NCBI GenBank assembly: GCA_021827225.1
Contig: JAKAXG010000032.1
Location: 1 to 14,624, forward strand
Source: Actinomycetes bacterium
GTDB taxonomy: Bacteria; Actinomycetota; Acidimicrobiia; Acidimicrobiales; Palsa-688
Reading direction: 5' to 3'
DNA length: 14,624 nucleotides
The notes below the pieces were generated by a model. That model was not told where the DNA came from, searched no databases, and saw nothing but the letters and a program-made list of their open reading frames with translations. A program made the position numbers and the translations under genes. Each line of letters opens with the position of its first letter. The first letter of the stretch is position 1. Below are positions 1 through 6,233 of this stretch, in pieces.

Positions 1-20
1 CTGACCTGTACTTTTCCAGC

Positions 21-92
21 GCGCTCGGAGGGATTCGAACCCCCAACCTTCTGATCCGTAGTCAGATGCTCTATCCATTGGGCTACGAGCGC
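21..92 (-). tRNA. tRNA-Arg (anticodon ACG)
   Basis: Read on the minus strand this folds into a full cloverleaf. The 7-bp acceptor stem is GCGCTCG/CGAGCGC. The D arm has a GG-containing loop and one C-A mismatch. The anticodon stem TCTGA/TCAGA carries the loop CTACGGA, giving anticodon ACG. The variable loop is AGGTT, and the T arm GGGGG/CCCTC (one G-T wobble) carries the loop TTCGAAT. ACG, read as ICG after adenosine deamination, decodes CGU/CGC/CGA arginine codons. The 3' CCA is not encoded (CTGG follows the acceptor stem and discriminator), so it would be added after transcription. Nothing suggests that the tRNA serves as an attachment site, because no integrase gene or repeat of its 3' end was seen in the window. 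Confidence 0.97.
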
Positions 93-119
93 TGGGTGCC
101 ACCGAAGCGGCGTTCAGCC

Positions 120-147
120 AGTTTAGCCTGACCGGGATCGGTGTCTG
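120..147 (-). promoter_or_regulatory. Candidate promoter for the tRNA-Arg gene
   Basis: On the minus strand a CAGACA (-35-like, 142-147) lies 16 nt before TAAACT (-10-like, 120-125, fitting the actinobacterial TAnnnT pattern). Transcription would start near 113, leaving a leader of about 20 nt before the tRNA. This is typical spacing for a tRNA gene. The assignment rests on motif match only. Confidence 0.45.
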
Positions 148-411
148 CTCAGGGCACGAAAACGCGCCGGACAGGGCGCTGACCAGGGAGAACGGGCTCC
201 CAGCTAAGGAGCCGGTAGCTGAAAGGTCATCGTCGGCCGGGCCCGGTAATGATCTCTTGCGGCTGCGCTGCGGGTTGGCTTTGCTGGAGCGGCAAAGGCA
301 GATGAGGGGCGGAGCAGTGACCCTGCGGGCGTGTTGGTCGCCTGCCCGCAGGCGAGCGAGGGGCGAAACCGACGCCGCTCTACTCAGGCGAGAGCGAGAG
401 GGGGAGCGCAC
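126..411 (+). promoter_or_regulatory. Structured leader upstream of the secreted-protein gene, class unknown
   Basis: About 320 bp separate the tRNA from the next gene, and no protein-coding frame here is convincing. On the + strand it is rich in inverted repeats. GGCTCC (195-200) pairs with GGAGCC (208-213). CAGCTA (201-206) pairs with TAGCTG (216-221), and these two stems interleave, so they are probably alternatives. AGGTCAT (224-230) pairs with ATGATCT (249-255) with one wobble, enclosing the palindrome CCGGGCCCGG. CTTTGC (279-284) pairs with GCAAAG (292-297). CCTGCGGGC (322-330) pairs perfectly with GCCCGCAGG (344-352). It ends at the ribosome-binding site GAGGGGGAGCGCAC before the ATG at 412. 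I could not fit it to the c-di-GMP-I, c-di-AMP (ydaO), cobalamin or SAM riboswitch cores. No clear + strand promoter was found. An mRNA leader with regulatory folding is an inference. Confidence 0.4.
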
Positions 412-1179
412 ATGCAGCTCCGCAACTGTGTCAAGCCGCGTCCGACGAGGTCCGTGCTGGGGGTGACTGCGGCGTTGCTCTTCGGCGTCGCCGGTCTGAT
501 GACCGCTCCCGCCGCTAGTGCCATCCCGTCGGGGCCCCACCCGGGCGGACCACCGAGTGCGTCCGCCTTCGACGGGACCTACAGCGGCACCAGCTACAGC
601 TACACCGACCTGACCGAACCGGCGCTGCACCTGAGCCCCAAGCAGCTCGGACCGGACGGGTCGGCCACCTTCACCACCACGATCACCTCCGACCGGTACG
701 CCGCCCAGTGGGACGACAGCACCGCACAGCTGGTCATCGTCGGCTTCCGCCCGGTGGGTGACGGCCACGTACGGACCCTCCACGCATACGGATCGATGAT
801 CTACGCCCAGGACAACTCGATGGGAGCCGGCTACTGCGCCAACGACCAGTTCATCGACTCGTCGGGCAACTTCGTCTTCGGCGACGGGGCCGCCTGTTAC
901 GCCCATACGCCGCCGCCGTACGGATCGACCGAGACCTACAGCGTGACCATCTACGGGAACAACACCTTCACCGACACGGTGACCATCGACTCGGGGTGCG
1001 GCAACTGCACCACCGGGCCCTACGCTGCCGGCCAGAAGGCCACCTTCAGCGGCAGCCTGGCCCTACCGGCCAACACGCAGTACTACGTGGCGGCCTACCT
1101 GCTGCCCGGCCGCCTGACCGCAGACCCCAGCGCGACGGGGACCTTCACCGTGGCGGGCAGCAGCTACGTGCGAGGGTAA
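412..1179 (+). CDS. Secreted protein of unknown function
   Basis: This encodes 255 residues. The ATG at 412 is chosen because a purine-rich GAGGGGGAG sits just upstream and a clean signal peptide follows. That signal has a basic n-region (residues 1-13), a hydrophobic core (about 14-32) and a likely cleavage after Ala-Ser-Ala at 35-37. The mature part starts with a Pro/Gly-rich stretch (about 38-52) and continues as a Thr/Ser/Tyr/Gly-rich sequence that looks all-beta, with alternating short hydrophobic and polar runs. Four cysteines remain after cleavage: C142, C162 and a close pair at C196/C199 (CGNC). These would suit disulfides in an exported protein. There is no LPxTG sorting motif, lipobox or recognisable catalytic motif. 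It converges on the GH5 gene with only 18 bp between stops. I do not recognise a family; an extracellular or surface-associated role is all the sequence supports. Confidence 0.8.
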   Translation: MQLRNCVKPRPTRSVLGVTAALLFGVAGLMTAPAASAIPSGPHPGGPPSASAFDGTYSGTSYSYTDLTEPALHLSPKQLGPDGSATFTTTITSDRYAAQWDDSTAQLVIVGFRPVGDGHVRTLHAYGSMIYAQDNSMGAGYCANDQFIDSSGNFVFGDGAACYAHTPPPYGSTETYSVTIYGNNTFTDTVTIDSGCGNCTTGPYAAGQKATFSGSLALPANTQYYVAAYLLPGRLTADPSATGTFTVAGSSYVRG

Positions 1180-1197
1180 CGGGGGCGCCCGGCCGGC

Positions 1198-2952
1198 TCA
1201 GGACGCCGAGAAGCTGGAAGGGGCGGCGGTGCTGCCCTGCTGGGTCCAGCCGACCACATCGGACTGGCCGGGGGCGAGGGACCGGGCCCAGGAGGGGCCG
1301 GCCACCTGCACCGGGCCGCTGGCCGGGGACACCAGCTGGCCGTCCCACACGGCGGTGAGGCTGGTGGCCGACGGGAGGGCCGCCTGCAGGGTCCACGCCC
1401 CTGACGGCTGGCCACCGACGTTGGCCACGGTGATGTCGGCGTTGCCGCCGTTACCCCACGAGGTGATGAGCTGGTAGGTGGAGTCGAGCACCGCCCCGCC
1501 GGTACCGGCATCGGCGGTCAGCGAGACCGCCGACGGCAGGGCGGTGCTCCCCTGCTCGACCCAGCCGATGTCCATGCTGGCTCCGGGCGCCAGCGACAGG
1601 GTGTAGGAGGGTGCGGTGGCGGTCACCCGGCCGGTGGTGGCCGATCCCAGGGTGGCGTTCCACATGCTGGTGATGGACGCCCCGGGGGGAAGGCTGAGAG
1701 CCAGCTTCCACGGCCGGGCGGCAGACCCGAGAGGCGACGATCCGGTGTTGGTGACGTGCAGGTCGACGACGCCCCCGCTCCCCCACGACTGGGTCAGGGA
1801 GGCGGCGACGACGGTGCTGGTACCGGCGGGCGGAGCCGCTGCCGCAGTCGCGCTCTGCACCGCGGGGTGGGCGGCCAGGTCGGCCAGATGGGACCGGAAC
1901 CCGGCCCCGAAGGTGTTGGGGGTCCCGTCATAGGACTGGAGCAGCCCGGGCCCGGAGCTGCAGCTCCAGCCGCCGCCCGCGTCCCAGGCCCAGGCCAGGT
2001 AGGAGACGCCGTGGGCGTCGGCCCACGGCATGTAGTTGTCGATGAAGCCGGTCCCGCAGTCGGTCTCACCCAGCTCACCGGTGACCACCGGCACGGCGGC
2101 CGCCACCGGGGCGATGGTGGAGTCCCAGCACGACACGGTGTTGCACTGGCTGAAGTTGTAGAGGTGCACGCTGGCCACCAGGTCGTGGGCCGGGTCGCTC
2201 GGCTCGTGGGCCAGCCAGCCGCTCAGATCCCCTCCCCAGTTGAGGCCCTCGACCATCACCGGCTGGGTGGCCCCGGCCGCCCGGACGGAGTCGAGCAGCT
2301 GCTGCATGCCCGCCACGGCCGTCCCGTTTGTCAGAGTGCACCCGTTGAGCCAGCAGGACCAGCTCACGTCGTGGGGCTCGTTGAAGAGGTCGAACACCAC
2401 CCCGGGGGTGTGGGCGAAGGTGCCGGCCACCGACGCCCAGAAGGCCGGCGCGTGGTCGGCGTCGGGCATCTGCTCCTGGCCGGTGGCCAGCTGCGAGCCG
2501 GGTGCCCCCCAGTGCAGGTCCAGGATGGCCACCAGCCCGGCCGCGTTGAGCTCGCTCACGTAGGAGGCGATGGCGTTGCGGTAGTTGGCCCCGGAGTAGG
2601 CCGCGGGGACGCCGTTGATACCCAGCCAGCAGTCCTCGTTGAGCGGGACCCGCACCGCGTCGGTGTGCCAGGAGGCGATGGCCGCCACGGAGGCCGGGTC
2701 GGACGGGCCGTCGAACATGCCCCATCCCTGGGCGCAGGCGTACTCGGTGCCGGAGCGGTCGACGCCGAGCAGGCGGACCGGGGTCCCGCTGGAGTTGACC
2801 AGCTGGTTGCCCGCCACATGGAGGGCCACATCTGGGGTGGCGCTGGTCGGTGAGGCCCCTCCGATCAGGATGCCGCTGAGCGTTGCGCCCAGCGACAGGG
2901 TCGCGACGCCCGCGAGGGCCGACCGCCTGAGAAGGGTCGTGGGGTGCTGCAT
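1198..2952 (-). CDS. Secreted GH5-type glycoside hydrolase (cellulase-like) with two CBM2-like modules
   Basis: This encodes 584 residues and is predicted to hydrolyse beta-1,4-glucan or a related beta-glycan outside the cell. An N-terminal export signal (about 1-38) contains Arg-Arg at 9-10 before a hydrophobic run, so Tat export is possible. The GH5 TIM-barrel spans about 42-360. The general acid/base is in LFNEPHD (N191-E192). DLHW (145-148) and HLYN (263-266) match conserved active-site strands. The nucleophile is likely E293 in TGELGE, and a WAWDAGGGWS loop (321-330) follows. Two repeats resembling family-2 carbohydrate-binding modules come after it, at about 377-478 and 480-584. Each has a Trp in strand two (W415, W520), an SMWNA/AVWDG motif (W431, W536) and an SLAPG...GW ending. 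The terminal Cys pair of many CBM2s is absent. The ATG is preceded by AGGAG at a good distance. Substrate specificity is not proven; a GH5 acting on mannan or xyloglucan remains possible. Confidence 0.9.
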   Translation of the reverse strand: MQHPTTLLRRSALAGVATLSLGATLSGILIGGASPTSATPDVALHVAGNQLVNSSGTPVRLLGVDRSGTEYACAQGWGMFDGPSDPASVAAIASWHTDAVRVPLNEDCWLGINGVPAAYSGANYRNAIASYVSELNAAGLVAILDLHWGAPGSQLATGQEQMPDADHAPAFWASVAGTFAHTPGVVFDLFNEPHDVSWSCWLNGCTLTNGTAVAGMQQLLDSVRAAGATQPVMVEGLNWGGDLSGWLAHEPSDPAHDLVASVHLYNFSQCNTVSCWDSTIAPVAAAVPVVTGELGETDCGTGFIDNYMPWADAHGVSYLAWAWDAGGGWSCSSGPGLLQSYDGTPNTFGAGFRSHLADLAAHPAVQSATAAAAPPAGTSTVVAASLTQSWGSGGVVDLHVTNTGSSPLGSAARPWKLALSLPPGASITSMWNATLGSATTGRVTATAPSYTLSLAPGASMDIGWVEQGSTALPSAVSLTADAGTGGAVLDSTYQLITSWGNGGNADITVANVGGQPSGAWTLQAALPSATSLTAVWDGQLVSPASGPVQVAGPSWARSLAPGQSDVVGWTQQGSTAAPSSFSAS

Positions 2953-2973
2953 GCCGAGTTGCTCCTGCTGAAA

Positions 2974-2985
2974 TCCGCCGGCGGA
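2974..2985. repeat. 12-bp perfect palindrome before the GH5 gene
   Basis: TCCGCCGGCGGA is a perfect palindrome lying 22 bp upstream of the hydrolase start, just before its ribosome-binding site. It could be an operator or a small hairpin in the leader, but in DNA this GC-rich such palindromes also occur by chance. It does not match the 14-bp CebR cellulase-operator consensus known from Streptomyces. Confidence 0.25.
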
Positions 2986-3048
2986 GTTCGCCGTGTGGAT
3001 TCTCGGAGCCCCCGGGCCGTTCCTTGAGGGGACGGGGGGTCGGCGGGT

Positions 3049-3471
3049 TCAGCCGGCCGGCAGGAACTCCCCCTTGTGGGCGGCGACGGCCTCGCTGGCG
3101 GTGGTGAACACCGAAACCAGCCGGTCGAAGCCGGTGCGGGTCAGGACCCGGCGCACGAGCGGGCGGGGGGCGGCGGCGTTGGCGGAGCCGCCCCGGGCCC
3201 GGACCAGGCGGGCCACACCGAGGAGGGCGCCCCGGCCGGCCGAATCGATGAACGACAGCGCCGACAGGTCGAGCACCAGGGAGCTGCCCACCGGCACGTC
3301 GGCGCTCACCTCCCTCAGCAGGCTGGCCGAGAATGCATCCAGCGACCCGACCGGGCGGCAGACCAGGCATCCGTCGATGGAGATCCAGTTGATCCGCAAG
3401 CCGTGATCCGCCCGGCCCGGGGGGGCTCCCCGCCGGGCCGGGGCTGCGGTCGGTGCCAACCGTGTTGTCAT
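3049..3471 (-). CDS. STAS-domain anti-sigma-factor antagonist (RsbV/SpoIIAA-like), copy 1
   Basis: This encodes 140 residues with a single STAS domain (about 26-133) after a short basic N-terminal tail. Family members bind an anti-sigma kinase of the RsbW/SpoIIAB type and free a sigma factor. They are switched off by phosphorylation of a conserved serine. The matching site here is in LSFIDSAGRG, with S77 the likely phospho-acceptor; Arg80 replaces the usual Leu of DSSGLG. A strong motif LVCRPVG..DAFS (36-48) is shared with the second STAS protein at 13976-14425. No RsbW-like kinase or RsbU-like phosphatase is in the window, so the partner must be elsewhere. It lies between the polysaccharide operon and the GH5 gene, separated from the operon by a hairpin. 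The ATG has AGGGTGAT upstream. The family call is secure; control of the neighbouring genes is inference. Confidence 0.88.
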   Translation of the reverse strand: MTTRLAPTAAPARRGAPPGRADHGLRINWISIDGCLVCRPVGSLDAFSASLLREVSADVPVGSSLVLDLSALSFIDSAGRGALLGVARLVRARGGSANAAAPRPLVRRVLTRTGFDRLVSVFTTASEAVAAHKGEFLPAG

Positions 3472-3528
3472 GGCATCACCCTGCTACGGCCGCCTCGCGG
3501 GCCGGTGGCGTCAGGTTGGCAATCGGGT

Positions 3529-3567
3529 GACGCCCCTTCGGCCGGCAGGGGCGGCCGAATGGGCGTC
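3529..3567 (-). terminator. Strong hairpin at the end of the polysaccharide operon
   Basis: GACGCCC (3529-3535) and TTCGGCCG (3537-3544) pair with CGGCCGAA (3552-3559) and GGGCGTC (3561-3567). This makes a 15-pair stem with a single internal mismatch and a 7-nt loop. Its first base overlaps the stop codon of the pyruvyltransferase gene. No U-tract follows on the minus strand, so classical Rho-independent termination is uncertain. U-less hairpins are, however, often proposed as terminators or mRNA 3'-end stabilisers in GC-rich actinobacteria. Confidence 0.55.
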
Positions 3568-4685
3568 TACCAGGCCGAGGTGGCCCGACGGGGGGCCGTT
3601 CCCCACCGGGACCGGCGACGCCGGGCCGCGGCCGCGTGGGCGGTGGAGCGCACCTCGTCGAGGGTGGCGGCCGCCCGCACGGTCTCGGCCGCCACCGACG
3701 AGGTGGATGCCGGCGGCCCGGAGGCGGCCTCCAGCACCGCCCCCAGCAGTCCCGGACCGGTGACCGCCGGGGACACGGCCCGCTGCCCGAGCCGGCGGGC
3801 CACCCCTGTCAGCTTGGGCTCGTGGGCCACGGCCACGAACGGCACGCCGGCGGAGGCGGCAGCCACCAGCGAGTGGAATCGCAGCCCGATCAGCACGGTG
3901 GCGCGGCGGTAGTCCCTGGCCGCCGACGGGACGTCGGTCGGCGGGTCCCACACCCGGACCGGCACCGGGCAGCCGGCGGCCACGGCGGCGGCCATGGGGC
4001 GGTCCTGCGCCGGCTGCCAGGGGTGCAGCACCACCTCGAAGCCCGATCCCACCAGGCCGACCGCGGTCTCCTGCAGGGCTCGCACCAGGGTGTGGCCGCC
4101 GGCCAGGTGGCTGAGAGCTATCACCGCCAACCCGCCCCTACCGGGCGGGCGCCGGGGACCGGGCGGCGGGAACCGGTCCACGGCCGCCCACACCACGTCG
4201 GCGCCCACGGGCAGGGGCCGCCCGACACCGGCGGCGGCCAGGACGGCGGCGGATTCCTCGTCGCGCAGACGCACCAGGCCGGCCGAGGCGATGATGGCAC
4301 GGGTCAGCACCGGGGCCAACGGGTGGGCCAGGTTCCCGGCGCCGACACCGGCCATGGCTATCGGCCGGCCCGCCACCCGGGCGGCGCTGGACAGCGCCAG
4401 GGTGGCGCCCAGCAGGCCGAGCGGGGAGCGTCCCGATGACGGGTGCAGGGTCTTGAACACCGTGGCGGTGGCCACGGTGAGATCGGCTCGCACGGCCTCG
4501 CGGGCCACCGCTACGCGGTCCGCAGCGAGCACCGGACGGAACCCGGGCGGGCGTTGCGCCGGAAGCCGGCCGACGGTGGCGCTGATCCGACATTCCCCGA
4601 GAGCGGACACGAAGGCGTCGAGCACCGACTCGTCGCCCGGGTTGTCCTGGCCGAAGGCGCCGGCCAGCAGGACGCGCGGTCCCAC
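3567..4685 (-). CDS. CsaB-type polysaccharide pyruvyltransferase
   Basis: This encodes 372 residues. The family transfers a pyruvyl group from phosphoenolpyruvate onto a sugar of a cell-wall or exopolysaccharide, forming a ketal that adds negative charge. The N-terminal VLLAGAFGQDNPGDES (5-20) matches the family's GxxGxxNxGDE signature. RLRDEES (139-145) and the following GAD (161-163) match the mid-domain motifs. The C-terminal GLRFHSLVAAASAGVPFVAV (267-286), with the family histidine at H271, then HEPKLTGVARRLG (288-300), is diagnostic. The usual glycine-rich GGGxLLQD segment is replaced around 68-82 by a sequence lacking the glycines. The tail (about 345-372) is Ala/Arg-rich. It is last in the operon. 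Its GTG start directly abuts the stop of the upstream gene, so translational coupling is likely. The family is clear; the acceptor sugar is unknown. Confidence 0.87.
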   Translation of the reverse strand: MGPRVLLAGAFGQDNPGDESVLDAFVSALGECRISATVGRLPAQRPPGFRPVLAADRVAVAREAVRADLTVATATVFKTLHPSSGRSPLGLLGATLALSSAARVAGRPIAMAGVGAGNLAHPLAPVLTRAIIASAGLVRLRDEESAAVLAAAGVGRPLPVGADVVWAAVDRFPPPGPRRPPGRGGLAVIALSHLAGGHTLVRALQETAVGLVGSGFEVVLHPWQPAQDRPMAAAVAAGCPVPVRVWDPPTDVPSAARDYRRATVLIGLRFHSLVAAASAGVPFVAVAHEPKLTGVARRLGQRAVSPAVTGPGLLGAVLEAASGPPASTSSVAAETVRAAATLDEVRSTAHAAAARRRRSRWGTAPRRATSAW

Positions 4686-6233
4686 CTAGGCCGCGACCTC
4701 GACGGGTTCGGCCACCCGGAGGTCTATGGGCTTGCCGGCCTCCTCGGCCCGTCGCACCCCGGCCACCGCCGGCCAGATGCCCACCAGGATGACGCTGATG
4801 TGGAGGGTGGCGAAGGCCACGTTGTTGAGGGTGGCGGGGTTGCGGCTGTGCACCAGCCCGTCCACTGCCGCCCCCACCAGGACGGCCAGAGCTATGAGGC
4901 CCGGTATCACCGGCCGGATCTGCCGCCCGGACCGGCCGACCTTCGGGGTCACCACGAAGCTGCCCTTACGTCGCAGCAGCGCCCGCAGCGAGGCGCTGAT
5001 GTGGATCCAGAAGCTGGCCTCCATCAGGGCGAAGGCGGCGAAGCTGTAGCTGCCCTGCCCGGCCACCGCCACGGTGATCATGCTGGCGGCGAAGTACGGC
5101 ACGAAGTGGATGAGGAACTGGTCCGCGGTGGCCCCGGCCAGGGCCTGCTCCCCGCCGATGATGCGCACCACCGGGAGCGACATGTAGATCAGGTAGGTCC
5201 AGCCGGTGAGGAAGAACATCGACGACAGGACGAACTGCAGCTTCTGGCGCCACGGCAGCCGGGACCGCACGGTGGTCGATATGGCCGACAGGCAGCCCCG
5301 GGCCCACCGGTGCTGCTGGCTGACATACGAGGCCATGTCCTCCGGGCCGAGTCCCGACGCCAGCACCTCGGGCACGTACACCGTGTGCCAGTCGCGCTCG
5401 CGCAGGCGGATGGAGAGCTCGAAGTCCTCGGTGACGGAGTTCTCCGGGATGCCACCGACCTGCTCCAGGGCGGCCCGGCGGTACACCACGTTGGTCCCGC
5501 AGCAGAACATCGAGTCGAGGGCGGCCTTGCCCCGGGCGATGATCCCGAAGAAGAGGGCCTGCTGGCTCCACGACGCCCCGGCGATGGGGTTGCCCCGGGC
5601 GTTGGCGTAGTACTGCGGGGTCTGCACCAGGGCCACGTCGGGCCGGGCGAAGTGGCGGGCTGTGCGGGCCAGGAAGTCGCGGTCCGGGACATGGTCGCAG
5701 TCGAACACCGCCACCAGCGGGGACGAGGTGTGGGCCAGGGCGTTGTTGAGGTTGCCGGCCTTGGCCCCGGTGTGCTGCTCCCGGCGCAGGTAGCCGACGT
5801 CGTAGCGGGCGGCCAGGGCCGCCATCTCGTCGCTGTCACCGTCGTCGCAGATGACCACCGTGACCGGGCCCTCGCTGGCCAGCCGGCTGGCTGCGGCCAC
5901 CGTGGGCTCCACCACCTCGACCGGTTCGTTGTACACCGGGATCAGGATGTCGACCGCGTCGGTGGCCGGGGCCGGAGGCAGGATCACCGGGCCCCGGGCC
6001 CTGGTGGCGGTCCACCAGAACCCGGCCGCCTGGGCCAGGTTGAACGCCTCGGCCACCAGCAGGAGGGAGAACAGCACCGGATTGCCTATCCGGCCGGGCT
6101 GGAGCAGCCACTCGAAGTACCACACGCTGAACGCCACGTTGAGCGGCACCAGCATGAGCATCTTGCGTCGGGTGTCCTGCCAGCGGCCGGTGGGGGACCA
6201 GCGGTTGGTGTCGGTGCGGATGTCTATGGTCAT
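4686..6233 (-). CDS. Cellulose-synthase-like membrane glycosyltransferase (GT2)
   Basis: This encodes 515 residues of a processive-type family 2 transferase in the cytoplasmic membrane. Two N-terminal membrane segments (about 27-41 and 54-73) precede the catalytic domain. That domain starts at DILIPVYNEP (95-104) and has ICDDGDSD (128-135), the DCD metal-binding motif (178-180), FCCGTNVVYRR (243-253), the catalytic TED (268-270) and QQHRW (306-310, the QxxRW motif). About five membrane segments follow (about 333-493), interrupted by the cytosolic loop GSFVVTPK (424-431), which resembles the BcsA gating-loop region. It lacks a PilZ c-di-GMP domain and is shorter than bacterial BcsA, and no bcsB, bcsC or bcsZ is adjacent. 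Its ATG overlaps the stop of the upstream gene as ATGA and has GGAG 7 nt before it. It probably polymerises or extends a beta-linked glycan; cellulose, mannan or mixed-linkage glucan cannot be distinguished. Confidence 0.92.
   Translation of the reverse strand: MTIDIRTDTNRWSPTGRWQDTRRKMLMLVPLNVAFSVWYFEWLLQPGRIGNPVLFSLLLVAEAFNLAQAAGFWWTATRARGPVILPPAPATDAVDILIPVYNEPVEVVEPTVAAASRLASEGPVTVVICDDGDSDEMAALAARYDVGYLRREQHTGAKAGNLNNALAHTSSPLVAVFDCDHVPDRDFLARTARHFARPDVALVQTPQYYANARGNPIAGASWSQQALFFGIIARGKAALDSMFCCGTNVVYRRAALEQVGGIPENSVTEDFELSIRLRERDWHTVYVPEVLASGLGPEDMASYVSQQHRWARGCLSAISTTVRSRLPWRQKLQFVLSSMFFLTGWTYLIYMSLPVVRIIGGEQALAGATADQFLIHFVPYFAASMITVAVAGQGSYSFAAFALMEASFWIHISASLRALLRRKGSFVVTPKVGRSGRQIRPVIPGLIALAVLVGAAVDGLVHSRNPATLNNVAFATLHISVILVGIWPAVAGVRRAEEAGKPIDLRVAEPVEVAA

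Noticed and set aside
21..92. tRNA-Arg as an integration site for a genomic island
   Set aside because: No integrase, no repeat of the tRNA 3' end elsewhere in the window, and no compositional break at the tRNA.
331..411. Longer start for the secreted protein
   Set aside because: It would place 27 mostly charged residues before an otherwise normal signal peptide and overlap the CCTGCGGGC hairpin. The ATG at 412 has a good ribosome-binding site.
126..411. Known riboswitch (c-di-GMP-I, c-di-AMP/ydaO, cobalamin, SAM)
   Set aside because: GGCAAAGG, GGTAGCTG and CAGCTAA fragments recall parts of GEMM or ydaO, but their order and spacing do not fit either consensus. It is left as an unclassified structured leader.
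2075..3370. 431-codon minus-strand frame overlapping the GH5 and STAS genes
   Set aside because: It is Arg/Pro/Gly-rich and overlaps two genes with clear family motifs in another frame.
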